DNA from: Chromera velia
Lineage: Eukaryota > Sar > Chromeraceae
Assembly: GCA_018398765.1 (NCBI GenBank)
Contig: JAHBMJ010000595.1
Coordinates: 1 to 44,034 of the forward strand
DNA length: 44,034 nucleotides
Reading direction: 5' to 3'
In this document: one piece after another, positions 34,489 to 44,034 of the stretch
How positions within the stretch are numbered: the stretch's first letter is position 1
Layout: each line of letters starts with the position of its first letter
Program-made: the position numbers and the translations under genes
Notes under the pieces: generated by a model
The model's database searches: none
What the model saw: only the letters and a program-made list of their open reading frames with translations
What the model was told of the DNA's origin: nothing

Positions 34489-37400
34489 ATACCGGATCAA
34501 TCCCCCCGTTGGGGAGCGATGGGTTCTTGGAACGGATCCTCTCCGCGTTCGTGTGGGCTGCAGACCCTTCTCGACAGTCAGAGTCCGAGACGGGTCCTGC
34601 TTGGAGTCTCGCGGGACTCGCGGATTCCGACAGTCGCCGTGAAGCGGATGCAGCGGTTCTTTGCCTCGTGTTGGCGTGTGCCGGAGAATTGCAAGAGAGG
34701 AAGATCGTGCCGCCTCCGTACGGTCGTTTCATTGCGCCTTCGTCGAACTGGCAGTACCAGAGCGCAAAGATCCGAGAAGTAGGAAGCAAGGGTCTCATGA
34801 AGGTTGAGACTTTTTCGACCAGTCACGCTGAATGGAAGGCAGCGAACAAAGAGGCCATTGATGCGAGGTCTCTGTGGAAACGTTCAGAGGAAATGCGTGA
34901 GAGGTGGCGTTTTGCTCGTCGATTCGGAGGGTCAGACGAATTTCGAAACTGCCTCGAAAGATTCACACCCACCGACAGCTTGGGGCTGGGATTCCAGGAA
35001 AGCCAGAGAAAGAGGCTTCTGAGAGACTTGGACGCTGCCGACAGTGCCAGTCAAAAGTTGCAACAGACGGGAAGTGAGTTGGCTGAAAGAGTGAGGAGGA
35101 CGAGAGAGGTTCTACAGAAAGAGCTGGCAAACATCCAAAGGGAAGAAGAAGTGCTCTCGCGCCTCGCCGCAGGCGCCGACAGAATGCATCGGTCTCCGCT
35201 GCACGCCATCTTGAAGCCCAATAGCATGTCTGGCAGGACGATTTCTGAGCTGGAGAGGGAAAAAAAGAGCCTTCAGGCAAAGGGCACAAGCTATGAGCAC
35301 TGGATGAGCAAACTGGGAGCCTCAAAGGGATTAGATCTGCCCCTTCTTTGGAGAGATATTCGTGAGGTAGAGGTAGAAAAGAGCCTGAAAGAACAGCTGC
35401 AGTTCGACTTTGACGCGGCTGAGAAAGCTGACCGAGAAATGCATGAGACTGCAACGCAATTAGAGAGCGTTCTTCGGAGCCAGATGGAAGAGAAACAGCA
35501 GGAGGCATACAAGGCAGAGGGACATTTGCGCATCGTCACTGCAGGCCTGCATCGGCGCTATCAAGAGCGAGTTCATGAGGCTCTTCAGTTTTTTGATGGG
35601 ATGTGCCAGAGCAAATGCGACGAACTGAGCTCAGCGATCGACCGAGAGACCAAAGCACCGCCTTGCCTGTCACTGTCGTGTCTCCAGGTCGAAGGGTCGC
35701 CTCTCAGGGAAGATGCCTACGAAGTTCAAGTCCTGCCGCTGCCTTCTCCTTCGAAACGCTACTACAACGTCCCATTTCTCGAGGAGGTGAATGAGCTTCT
35801 CGAGCAGTGGCACGCCAACAGACAGCTGAAGGGATTTCTCGACAGGGTGGAGGACGCTCTCAGAGAGAAAGGAGGGACACAGCAGGCAGCAGACAGAGAT
35901 GACGCCCGCACACCACCTCTCGGAGGTGTGCATCTCCGAGATGTCTTCGACTACGATCCCCACTCCAAAGCGGGGTTCTCGGCCCTCCCTGTCCAGGTGG
36001 GCAGCCTCGTGGAAGAGGGTCGTGTGGCTGTTCGACGGGATAGGCCTGCCCCCTCAGAAGCCGCCCTTCGGCTGCCATCTGCAGACAAGTGGGTCATGGC
36101 TCAACGACAACGGACGGCTGAAGAGGCTGCAGCAGACCCTGAAGCTCCACAAGGGAGTCTGTCCATTGTTGAGACAGGAGGGGCTGTGGAGGACTTCCCA
36201 GTCGCTCCCTCTGTAGAGACAGCGCTCGGAAGTGCTTATGCAGCGGAACTGGAAATCAGCTGCGCACAGTTCCGAAAGTATGGGGATGGACAGCCACAGG
36301 TCGAGGTCATCCCTTCTCGACAAGCCCTGGTTGTAGATTTGCGGCACCGCCTTACAGAGCTGCAGAGCCTGCGCCAGGCCCTCGCACGAGTGACCGAGCC
36401 ACAGACAGATGGATGCAGGGCAATGCAGAGAGTGGGGCTCTGGGCAGATGGATCGGGGCTTCGGGAGACTCTGTGTAAGCTGTCCACAGTCAGACTGACT
36501 GATGACTTGCTCGACACCCCGTATGTGAATGCACGCAAGACCGCCAGCTCGCTTGCTTTGCGCTTCTGCAAGGTTCTATCGAGAGCGCTCCGCCTCAGGC
36601 GGTGCCTGGCTCTGTCTGATGGGGGGGGTAACAAGCAAGCAGAGCTGAAGAGGGAACTCGCAAATGTGGGTTTTGTCGGTTGGTGTCCCGACATCGAAAA
36701 GTCGTGGCTTGTGTTGGAAATCCAAGGAGACTTCACGATCCGCAGCGTGCAGGCAGAAGTGGCAACTGAGCTTCGAATCGCGGCTCTTGAGAGTGGGGGG
36801 GCAGGTAGGAGAAGCGCCGAGCGTCAGGTTGGAAGGGTAATCCAGTTGAACATGGGGGAAGGAAAGACCAAGGTGATCATTCCCCTTCTGTGTCTTGCCT
36901 TGCGCGACAGGGGCATCGTGCCGCGGGTTAATCTTCCCCGGCAGCTGCTTGGTCAGTCAGAGGATGACCTCTCTTCCAAGCTGGGGGGCATATTCTCCTG
37001 TGCAGTTGTGCCTCTGCCCTTCAGCAGGGATGTGAAGGTGAAAAAAGACCCTCAGCTTCCTGAGCGACTTGCTGCCGCTCTCAACGTCCTCACGCCTCGC
37101 GGTTTGGTGATTCTTGTGGCCCCAGAGCACCGTCAGTCGTTGAGAAACCGGCCTCTCTTCGACGTCATAGAAAGTGGGGGATTCAACAAACTCGAGAATC
37201 CGCTGGGTGAGTGGATGGACTCGCGTGGTGTTGACGTCATAGACGAAGTCGATGAAGTCCTTGACTGCAAGCGAAGTCTTGTGTGGACTGTCGGAGACCG
37301 GGAGGAAATTGACGGAGGAGCAGCTGTGTGGGGTCGGGCCCAGTGCATGCTTCGGCTCGTGCGACGATATGTTCCGCAGCTTCGAGAGGAGTTAGGGGAG

Positions 37401-37921
37401 CTTCACATAGAACTCCATGGTGGGGCGGGGGCTGGGAGCGGAGATGCAACGAACACCCGACCCCCTCACGAATGGCAGCCCTTCACGCCGCTGTCTCCCC
37501 AAAGTGTGTCCCGCCTGAAGGAGAGACTGCTGGACGCAATGATGCCAGCCGACCTCCGCAGCGGTATCGATGGGACGAATGAGTTGCTGATTGCGCTTGG
37601 TGGGCGACAGTCCAAGGAGTTGCAGCGGCAATGTGCGCTGTTGAGACAGTATCTCTCTGACTCTGCCCTCGGTAATGCAGAGACCGAAGAGGCTGAGGAG
37701 GTGCTGAACAGTTGGGGAGAGGACAAAATCCGGGACGTGATTTTGCTTAGAGGATTCCTTGTCGACGGGATTCTTTAGCATTGCGTTTCCAAGACATGGC
37801 GTGTTGATTACGGGGCAAAAGGTGTTGGTGGGCAGAAAATGGCGGTGCCCTTTGCCGGAAAGGACACACCGAAGGAGCGTGATGAGTTTGGACATGTTCA
37901 TGTGGCGATCCTCTGACACAG
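34489..37921 (+). CDS. DUF3638 core exon with P-loop-like and DEVD motifs
   Basis: A 3.4-kb exon opened by a GTCTGCAG acceptor and joined in phase to the previous exon. The first 1.5 kb is coiled-coil-like. MGEGKTK (36852-36872) is followed by IIPLLCLALRDRG, LGGIFSCAVVPLPFSRD, LVAPEHRQSLRNRPL and VIDEVDEVLDCK (DEVDE at 37242-37256), the canonical DUF3638 order. After the TAG at 37776-37778 the same frame continues HCVSKTWRVDYG and AVPFAGKDTPKERDEFGH, the start of DUF3645. The codon spacing matches the family, so TAG replaces one residue. Confidence 0.82.
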
Positions 37922-38320
37922 GTAAGGGCATGAGTGAGTAGTCGGGTCATATGTGGTGGGAGAGTCAGCAAGCCTCATGGAGAGAGATCGAGGGGGTCTC
38001 ACTGACAGACCAAGTTGAGATATTAGAGAGACTTTCTAGGAAGGAAAGAGAGCAGAATTGTTCCAAGCCATAAGGACAGGTGGCGTAAGACGGGGCTTGG
38101 CAGCAGGTGGAAGAAATCTTAGAATACTTGTGCTGTGGTGAGAGCACTATTTTTCGCTCGGAAGAGAAGCACTGTGTAAAGGGATACGTGGGCGGCCTAG
38201 TAAAACAGCAAAAGTCATTTCCAGTCTCTCCCCCGCCTGAATTGAATGTGCATCCGTGGCATCTTCGCGAAAACTTTGAGAGTGACTGGTGCGCTTGTAT
38301 GACCAATGTTCTCCGTGCAG

Positions 38321-39842
38321 CTGCACTACTACCACGAAGGCCTCACAGTTGAAGCCTTCAGGGAAACGATCGAAGTCCTCAAGGAGGATGACCGAGCGAA
38401 GCTCACAGGTCGTGCCAAAGACCTCTGGCCCGAGATCGTAAAAGACGTTCCACTTGACGTGCTTCCTGAGAGCATGCGGAGGTTTGAAGGTCTGGACCTC
38501 AGTGACATCGGGTTTGTCGGTCGAGTGCTGTACACAAAGCTCCGGAGGTCCATGCGCGTGATTGACCTCTGGCTGTCTGTGAAGGTCTTTCCCAAGGAGT
38601 GCCGTCAGTACAAGTGGAAGCTCTCCTCCACCGCCTGGGACATCTGCAAGCCCACGGGAGAGAACGAAGAGTGGCAGACCGTTGGGTTCTCCGGAACTGT
38701 TGACTCCCACTGGCTGCTTCCCCTGTATGTGCAGCTTCGCTCCCTGCCCCAACTGGGGGGCACAAACGGGGCAATGCTCTTCAGGTTGATGAGGTCAGTG
38801 TCGAGATGCGGTGGGCGGGAGTGGAAACCCTTGATTTGTCAAGTGAATTGTCCGTCAGCTCCAGAATCTGTTTCTCCGCAGATTCGATGATGAAGAGGAA
38901 ACACATCAAAGCGTGTTGGCCGGCCCGGATGTCACAACTGCATTTCGATCATTCAGCTGGTTCCTTCAAGTTGGCTTCTGTATCTTGGTTTGTTTTTATT
39001 ATTTTTATTCTGACCGTCTGAAAATTTGTCTCTCTCGTTTTCTGCAGACCCGAGAACGACGGACCCCATAAGTGCATGGAGGCCGGCATTGACGACTTCC
39101 GTCTGGTTGCGTCTCTGGTCTCTGAGGAGTATCCGGTTCCCTTCGTCGAGGGGGAACGGGAAGCGGGTAGCAACATTCAGAGAGCACCTTGCCGTGTTCT
39201 CATTGACGCAGGAGCTTTGGTGAAAGAGAAGGAGCATCGGCTTTTCGCAAAACACTGGTTGAATGCGTCGGAAGACCCTGAAGTCGATGCTGCAGTCTAT
39301 TTCGGTGCTGACGATCGTCCGCACGTTCTGGACAGAGAAGGTGGAACCACTCTACTCGCTCTCTCACCTTTCGTCAAAAGACTCGGCAGGTGGGTTGGAT
39401 CAGAGAACGACCCTGGCGATGCCTGGACGGCGGCGCCTCTGAGGCACCCCACTTGTACTGATAGTCGCTCTTTTCCGTCTGAATTAATTTCTCGGATGAG
39501 TTGTATCTTTGGAGCTCTCCTTGGTTTCGTTTGCACGGCTCAGTGTCGAATGAATTGTCTCTCTTTGGTGGATGTGTCTGCAGGTGCCTTGTGTACATGG
39601 ATGAAATCCATTGCAGAGGGCAGGACCTGAAGTTTCCTCCAGGTACGCGCGCGTGTGTGACCGTCGACCGCACAATGACAAAGGACAAGCTGGTGCAGAG
39701 TGCGATGAGACTGCGGCAACTCGGAAACGGGCAGGCTGTGACGTTTTGGGCCAATCATGCAGCCGGGTTGGAATTGAGAAAGAGGGCGCTGGAGGAGAGA
39801 GGACGGGACCTTGGGAAGTGGAGAAGTGGCAATACGCAGCAG
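38321..39842 (+). CDS. DUF3645 and downstream conserved exons
   Basis: Exon 38321-38793 begins LHYYHEGLTVEAF and includes VFPKECRQYKWKL and TVGFSGTVDSHWLLPL, strongly conserved in the family. Exon 38882 to about 38969 encodes FDDEEETHQSVLAGPDV. Exon 39048-39389 includes CRVLIDAGALVKEK and AAVYFGADDRPHVLDREG. Exon 39584 to about 39842 includes CLVYMDEIHCRGQDLKFPPG and TKDKLVQSAMRLRQLG. The junction from the third to the fourth of these keeps phase through AG|GTGGG and TCTGCAG. The junction into 39048 yields either a stop or a shift. Confidence 0.75.
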
Positions 39843-40227
39843 GTCATTTGACTGACAGAGCCCGGGCGGGCAACTTCCTTTCTTGAAAGGAATGCAGGCA
39901 GCTGGGAGACGATTGACTGAAAGGCTCAACCCGTTTGAGGTGTTCCTTTGCTGTTCGAGCCTCCGTCTCTCTTCGCTGCAGCTGTGCCTGATCGTACTCA
40001 TGTGTTTTTCTGCTCGTCCGCTTTTGTTGTTCTCGCCCACAAAACTTCAGGTTTTATCGATCTATATTCCCCTTTCTGTCCTTCTTTCCACCCAACGATA
40101 GCCCGTCCCGACCTTTCTCTTTCTCTGCATCCGCATATTCCCTCGATTCTTACAGGTCCTTTTTTACCTCTGCCTCTTTGTCCACCAGACTCTCTGCAAG
40201 CGGCTTGTCTTCATTATGAGGGTGCAG

Positions 40228-42149
40228 GCACATTCTGAGGCAGACTTGCGAGGCAGCAGTCGAGAAACTTCGACGGGGAGCCCCTCTCTTTGCACAGGCG
40301 GCGGAACTGCACTTTCGCCAGGTAAGGGATCCGGACGGTCGGCAATGAAAGCTTCTGAGCAGTATGAAGTGCATGCAGGAAAAGGAGGCATGACGGGGTG
40401 TGTCAAAAAGTAAGGTGTCTTGGACGTCTCTCGTTTCATTGACAATCTAGGAGGCAATCCAAAGTACTTGACGGATTGTTGCACCAAAAATTGTGTTGGG
40501 ATGCCGAAGTGGGACATCTGTTTAAAAACCGGATGTGCAAATGACGCTATCGAATTCAGAAGAATGAACACTGTTTGATTGTCTCGGACAGCCTTGGACC
40601 AGGCAAGAGGCTGTTCCTCTCATTTTTTGAACTCAATGCACTGCAGCTTTATCGCTTTTTGGAGAGAGAAAAGGACGCTCGGACCGTGAAGGAGCTTTAC
40701 GGAGGCTCCAGAGAAATCTGCACCCTGGCATCAAAATACGGAAGAGAAGGCTCGGCCTTCTCTCTGCCCGACACTGAGTCCTCGGCAAGTGCAGGATCTG
40801 TCGATTTGATGGAAAAGCTGCGAGAATGGTGCGACACGTACGGGGCGGACGCGCGGGTTGTTCGAAGCGGGGCTGATGAGGAGCAGGAGAAGGAAGTGGA
40901 GGTCGAAATTGAAGTGGAAAAGGAAGCAGAGGTGGAGCGCGAACGGGAGCTGCCCCCCCCCTTTCGGCCAAAGGAACCTGAAGTTCACGAGGAGATTCAG
41001 AGACTTCTCCTTTACGGAACTCTTCCTCCTTCTGTACACGGGGAAGACTCCTCTCTTCAGTCCCACCCGTCGACGGTGTCTCCCGACTCAGCGTTTGTGT
41101 CTCCCCCATCGCTCTTCCGGTATTCACCGTCAGTGAGACCCAAACTAATTGAAAGCGCTGCCATCGGGCTCTCACCGCGTCTGCTTGTGTCTCGAGAGAT
41201 GCTAGACGTGACAGACAGAGCTTGTGTAAGATCTTTGGAAAAGAGAGACGAAAGAAACAATCTGCTGCTTCGCCCTGACTGTTATTTGGCTGTTGTTTTT
41301 GAAGAGACGTTTTCTGTCTCTTCTTCATCTGCTCCTTCACCGGTTCCCTTGACTATGTCTTCTCTTTTTGGTTCCCTTTTCAACAGAAAGGCAACCGCGG
41401 TTGAATCAGAGAAATCCGCACGAGTGAGGGCAGTTGCAGTTCTCACGAGCTTTGAGGCTGCCTGGGCTTTCGAGCAGCTTCCTCGAGTGGTGACTGACGG
41501 CTCAGGTGTCAGTGTAGAGCCTGAGGAAGAAAACGACGAGTCTGGGGCTCGGGACAGCTGGAGCTGGATCGACGGGCAAACCGACAGAGCAGGCAACGGT
41601 CGCTTTGGATCTTCCCTTTCCGTTAGTCTCCGTCCTTTCGCTCCACGACTCCGCCCTGTTCGTTCCACTCTGTTCTGGAACGACTCCCTCGCAGCCGGTG
41701 CGCCTCTGCCGAAGTGCTTACGAAAGGGGGGAGACCAAATGGCAGATCTGGCGGGGCTGGTGGATCAGGTAGGGGTTTTGATGGGGAGTCTCTATCTGGA
41801 GTTATTTGTGGAGCAGGACAGACTGTGCGACTTTCTCGGCATCTTTCCTCTTCCCCGGACACCCCATGAGCAAGAAGCTGTCGACAGACTCATGCTAACG
41901 TCTGACGACTCAGAGCTCGCGGAAGGGAGATCTGCCTCGAGGGAATCAGTGGACTGTTTTTTCCCTCCCCCTGAATCCCCGATGAGGAATCTTCGGCCTC
42001 TCTGTAGATTTCGAGAGGACCCATCGACGTTTGTCCTTGAAGCTGTTAGGGCAAGGGGGCGTGGCGCAGAGACGAACAGTGTCACAGGAGCGTCTCACCT
42101 GACACAGCTTCTGCACAGACAAAGGCGGGTCGAGAGCCTAGAAGACTGA
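40228..42149 (+). CDS. DUF3638 protein C-terminal exons
   Basis: The small exon 40228-40321 reads LRQTCEAAVEKLRRGAPLF and AAELHFRQ. It joins in phase 0 (GTAAGG donor, CTGCAG acceptor) to 40647-42149, which opens LYRFLEREKDARTVKELYG. Next comes the acidic EEQEKEVEVEIEVEKE run and the ELPPPFRPKEPEVHEE segment typical of the family's tail, then VRAVAVLTSFEAAWAFEQL and LYLELFVEQDRLCDFLGIF. The exon ends at TGA 42147-42149 without internal breaks. Confidence 0.78.
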
Positions 42150-42635
42150 CAAGCAAAAGAAGAAGAGTCCCGGTATGGCAGGAAAGATGTTGAAGTGAAG
42201 ACCTTGTAGATCATGGCTCGGGATCGTAGATCCGCACCTGCATGTTGACATCACCAATTTTGCTCCGGGGGTGGGCCAAGAGGTTTTGAAAGGGGTGATA
42301 TGAGATACTTGAATGACACTTGAAGTCCCCAGTGGTCGAATCCCTCACCAAGTGTTTCAATTTGTGTGCATGTGTCTTGCCATGCATGTTTCTCCGTCTT
42401 CTTTTGAGCAGTTTCTCCCAATCTTCCAGCAAAGGTTTTGCAGATCGATGCGTGGGCGTTGATGCAATTTTGGAACTACTTGATAGGTAATTCGATCCAT
42501 ATTGACATGATATTGATCCATTTGGGCCGGGCTAGAAGCCATTAGATTCTGGCTTCAAAAATTTTGGGTGATTTGAATATCAATGCAGTCTAGCCGCGGC
42601 AGGGGCAACAAACTTTTTAAAGTTATTTATGATTT
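42150..42635. other. Intergenic, no gene seen
   Basis: Downstream of the DUF3638 stop. Only short ORFs without coding character are seen. No clear polyadenylation signal or terminator could be assigned. Confidence 0.5.
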
Positions 42636-42870
42636 CACTAGGCGCCGCACATAGAAAAAAAAAAGTTGGGAAGGCCTAATTTTTTTTTTTTTTTATTTCA
42701 AGTGCTTTCAAAAGGAAAAGAATCACTTTCGACTCTGAAACTTCTAGTTGAAACTTACTTTTCCACAAAAAATGTGAACCTAACTTTTGACCTAAAAAAA
42801 AAAAGAAAACAAAAGTTGAGGACGCCTATTTTTTTTTCCTTTTTTTTTTTTGTGCGGCGCCTAGTGATTT
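42632..42870. mobile_element. MITE-like element with 15-bp perfect TIRs (CACTA-like ends)
   Basis: The element spans 42636-42866 (231 bp). The left end CACTAGGCGCCGCAC and right end GTGCGGCGCCTAGTG are perfect inverted repeats. It is flanked by ATTT on both sides (42632-42635 and 42867-42870). The interior is A/T homopolymer-rich with no ORF. The CACTA start recalls CACTA (CMC) transposons, which normally make 2-3 bp duplications, so family placement is unsure. Confidence 0.8.
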
Positions 42871-43184
42871 CAGGCTCTTAATTCATCTGCAATCTGCATT
42901 CAAGTTTTTAAATATACTTTTTGTCTAATTGAAAGAGTTTACAAAAATTTTTGTTCATATATTTTTAATTAAAAGCTTTAAAAAGATTTTTATTTATCTA
43001 GTCATTTTTTGTTTAATTAAAAAATTTAAAGGCAGTGAGATCGAACATTGACTTTTCTGACTCATAATTTGAGAAAACGTATAATTAGATGCTTAGTTAG
43101 ATGAAACGTGCTTGACCATATCTAATTAGTGTACTGCATTCTAAAAAACTTGAAATCAATTGATACAACGATGATGTTTAAGAA
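42871..43184. other. AT-rich intergenic DNA
   Basis: Strongly AT-rich (TTTAATTAAAA-type runs) with no supported ORF. The base composition differs sharply from the coding half of the window. Confidence 0.6.
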
Positions 43185-43616
43185 CTAAACAGAATGATTC
43201 ACCCCCTGACTAGCCTCATAATTGTGAAAAAAAAAACTATAAAAGGACAACCACAGAGCAAGTAGGCAGCCCCACATGGCCGCAGAAGGCTTCCAGCTCC
43301 CAACATAGTGAGCTTCTTCTGCAACAGTCGGAGACAGCTTTGCGAACTTCTTGTTCCTCCAGTTTTTTGACGCAGTTGAGGCACCTAGTGAGGCACCCGG
43401 AGTTGTCAGGTATTCCCTCACTCCGGAATAAGCAGCGGATGTGCTAAAAGGACAACCATAGAGCAAACAGAGGCTATAACAGAGGAAGCAAAACACCCAT
43501 AACGACCTGCGAGCTGGGCTCTCTATCCCACACAGATTCAGAACCATGGCAAACATGGCCGTGCCCGTCATTCCGTACGCCTGGGGGTAGATGCCAGCCT
43601 TCGTGTAATCAGCCAC
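43185..43616 (-). CDS. Short membrane-protein-like ORF, fragment
   Basis: An open frame of up to 143 codons with no ATG at its upstream edge. The first Met in good context is at 43571 (MTGTAMFAMVLNLCG). It contains two to three hydrophobic segments (SLWVFCFLCYSLCLLYGC; MWGCLLALWLSFYSFFF) that could span a membrane. I do not recognise a family. The DNA encoding one hydrophobic segment is partly repeated at 205-bp spacing in a different frame, suggesting duplication with decay, so this may be an exon or a relic rather than a whole gene. Confidence 0.3.
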   Translation of the reverse strand: MADYTKAGIYPQAYGMTGTAMFAMVLNLCGIESPARRSLWVFCFLCYSLCLLYGCPFSTSAAYSGVREYLTTPGASLGASTASKNWRNKKFAKLSPTVAEEAHYVGSWKPSAAMWGCLLALWLSFYSFFFHNYEASQGVNHSV

Positions 43617-43714
43617 TTATAGAGAGGCGGCGGCAGGCGTACAGTGGTCGGCCCGACTCGGCCGGTCCTGAGCCGCGGCGTTGCTTATCGGGGCAGCGCG
43701 GCTGGAGGCATTAC

Positions 43715-43766
43715 GGAGAGCATGCATGTATTGATCCATATGGAGAGCATGCATGTATTGATCCAT
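43715..43766. repeat. Tandem duplication, 27-bp period
   Basis: Two copies of a 25-bp segment containing GAGAGCATGCATGTATTG, starting at 43715 and 43742. Confidence 0.93.
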
Positions 43767-44034
43767 GTTGTGAAGTTGATTCGCACAATACTTCGAGTGA
43801 TTCGATAAAGCAACTCTCAATAGATGAGAGCAGAAGCCAGACAGAAGTCGTGCAGTATTATTCCTGTATAGAGAACCATAAGATTAACTGGACTGTCCTT
43901 GACTGGACTCTCTAGTTCATTACATGGTAGCAGTTGGTTCTTTCCTCCTTCTCCTCCTCAGGGTCTGTTGGTCTCCATCAGAGTGTCTCTTTCCCTCTCT
44001 GATGCCAACTTCGGACGAAGACCAACCTCGTGGG
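43767..44034 (+). mobile_element. Possible LTR end, primer-binding site and start of an ORF (partial)
   Basis: At 43920-43934, TTACA is followed directly by TGGTAGCAG, resembling the LTR end (CA) plus initiator-Met primer-binding site (TGGTANCAG) of copia-like elements. After a pyrimidine-rich leader, an ATG at 44002 opens a frame (MPTSDEDQPRG) that runs out of the window. The LTR start, polypurine tract and pol genes are not visible, so this is only a candidate. Confidence 0.3.

Larger units (their letters stand above)
28268..42149 (+). pseudogene. DUF3638/DUF3645 giant protein gene, probably inactivated
   Basis: Conserved coding blocks are 28268-29982, 30307-31321, 31497-31959, 32049-34367, 34489-37921, 38321-38793, 38882 to about 38969, 39048-39389, 39584 to about 39842, 40228-40321 and 40647-42149. 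From memory of the family, they follow the order of fungal/oomycete proteins with DUF6606-like N-terminus, DUF3638 and DUF3645: GELLVNARPPFRG, NMGEGKTKVIIPLL, WRVDYG, GKDTPKERDEFGH, TVGFSGTVDSHWLLPL, VYMDEIHCRGQDLK, and a C-terminal EEQEKEVEVE segment. Lesions inside conserved sequence are TGA 32504-32506, TAG 37776-37778, a frameshift at 37914-37915, one at about 31846, and probably one near 32330-32380. Two later junctions (38969/39048 and 39842/40228) also do not keep phase. Such proteins are often auto-named ubiquitinyl hydrolase; nothing here proves that activity. If the breaks are real, no full-length product is made. Confidence 0.75.

Noticed and set aside
28268..42149. Stop codons reassigned to sense in this nuclear genome
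   Set aside because: Genes A, B and START end at plausible TAG and TGA stops, and the DUF3638 locus also has frameshifts, which recoding would not explain.

Overview
The window looks like nuclear DNA of an intron-rich protist. My best guess is a chromerid-like alveolate (a free-living relative of Apicomplexa). This is an inference from compact multi-exon genes with short introns ending in YGCAG, very large secreted Cys-rich proteins with PAN/Apple-like motifs, a DUF3638/DUF3645 giant protein, abundant microsatellites and small inverted-repeat transposons. A dinoflagellate relative or a stramenopile cannot be excluded. There are no bacterial-style operons, and I recognised no rRNA, tRNA or CRISPR array.

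Layout. (1) 1-336 is a CA microsatellite and flank. (2) 336-10392, minus strand: gene B, 8 exons that close in frame into about 2,561 residues. It has an N-terminal signal or anchor segment, Cys-rich modules and long helical stretches. (3) 11098-22161, minus strand: gene A, 12 exons that close in frame into about 2,500 residues. It has a signal peptide, a Cys-rich head, a putative He_PIG/Ig-like segment, PAN/Apple-like Cys clusters, and long helical regions. Genes A and B lie head to tail, 705 bp apart, and look like a pair of giant secreted or surface proteins. (4) 22162-23215: divergent intergenic region carrying an inverted repeat. (5) 23216-26433, plus strand: four-exon START-domain lipid-transfer-like protein with a long disordered N-terminus. 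(6) 26434-28267: AT-rich intergenic DNA with a 200-bp MITE-like element and a CT microsatellite. (7) 28268-42149, plus strand: a DUF3638/DUF3645 giant protein. Conserved blocks are spread over about 11 exons, but at least two stop codons and two to three frameshifts interrupt conserved sequence, so I call it a probable pseudogene. (8) 42150-44034: AT-rich tail with a 231-bp MITE-like element, a short membrane-protein-like ORF, and what may be the end of an LTR with a primer-binding site and the first codons of an ORF leaving the window.

Genes A and B and the START gene splice cleanly with no frame breaks, apart from a coding-like extension after the gene A stop. The lesions in the DUF3638 locus are therefore unlikely to be general sequence error. 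The most unusual items are the broken but domain-complete DUF3638 gene with SecA/SF2-like ATPase signatures, the paired giant secreted proteins with a repeated unnamed Cys module, the stop codon followed by coding-like sequence at the end of gene A, a duplicated 3' splice site in the START gene, and two non-autonomous transposons with intact target-site duplications.
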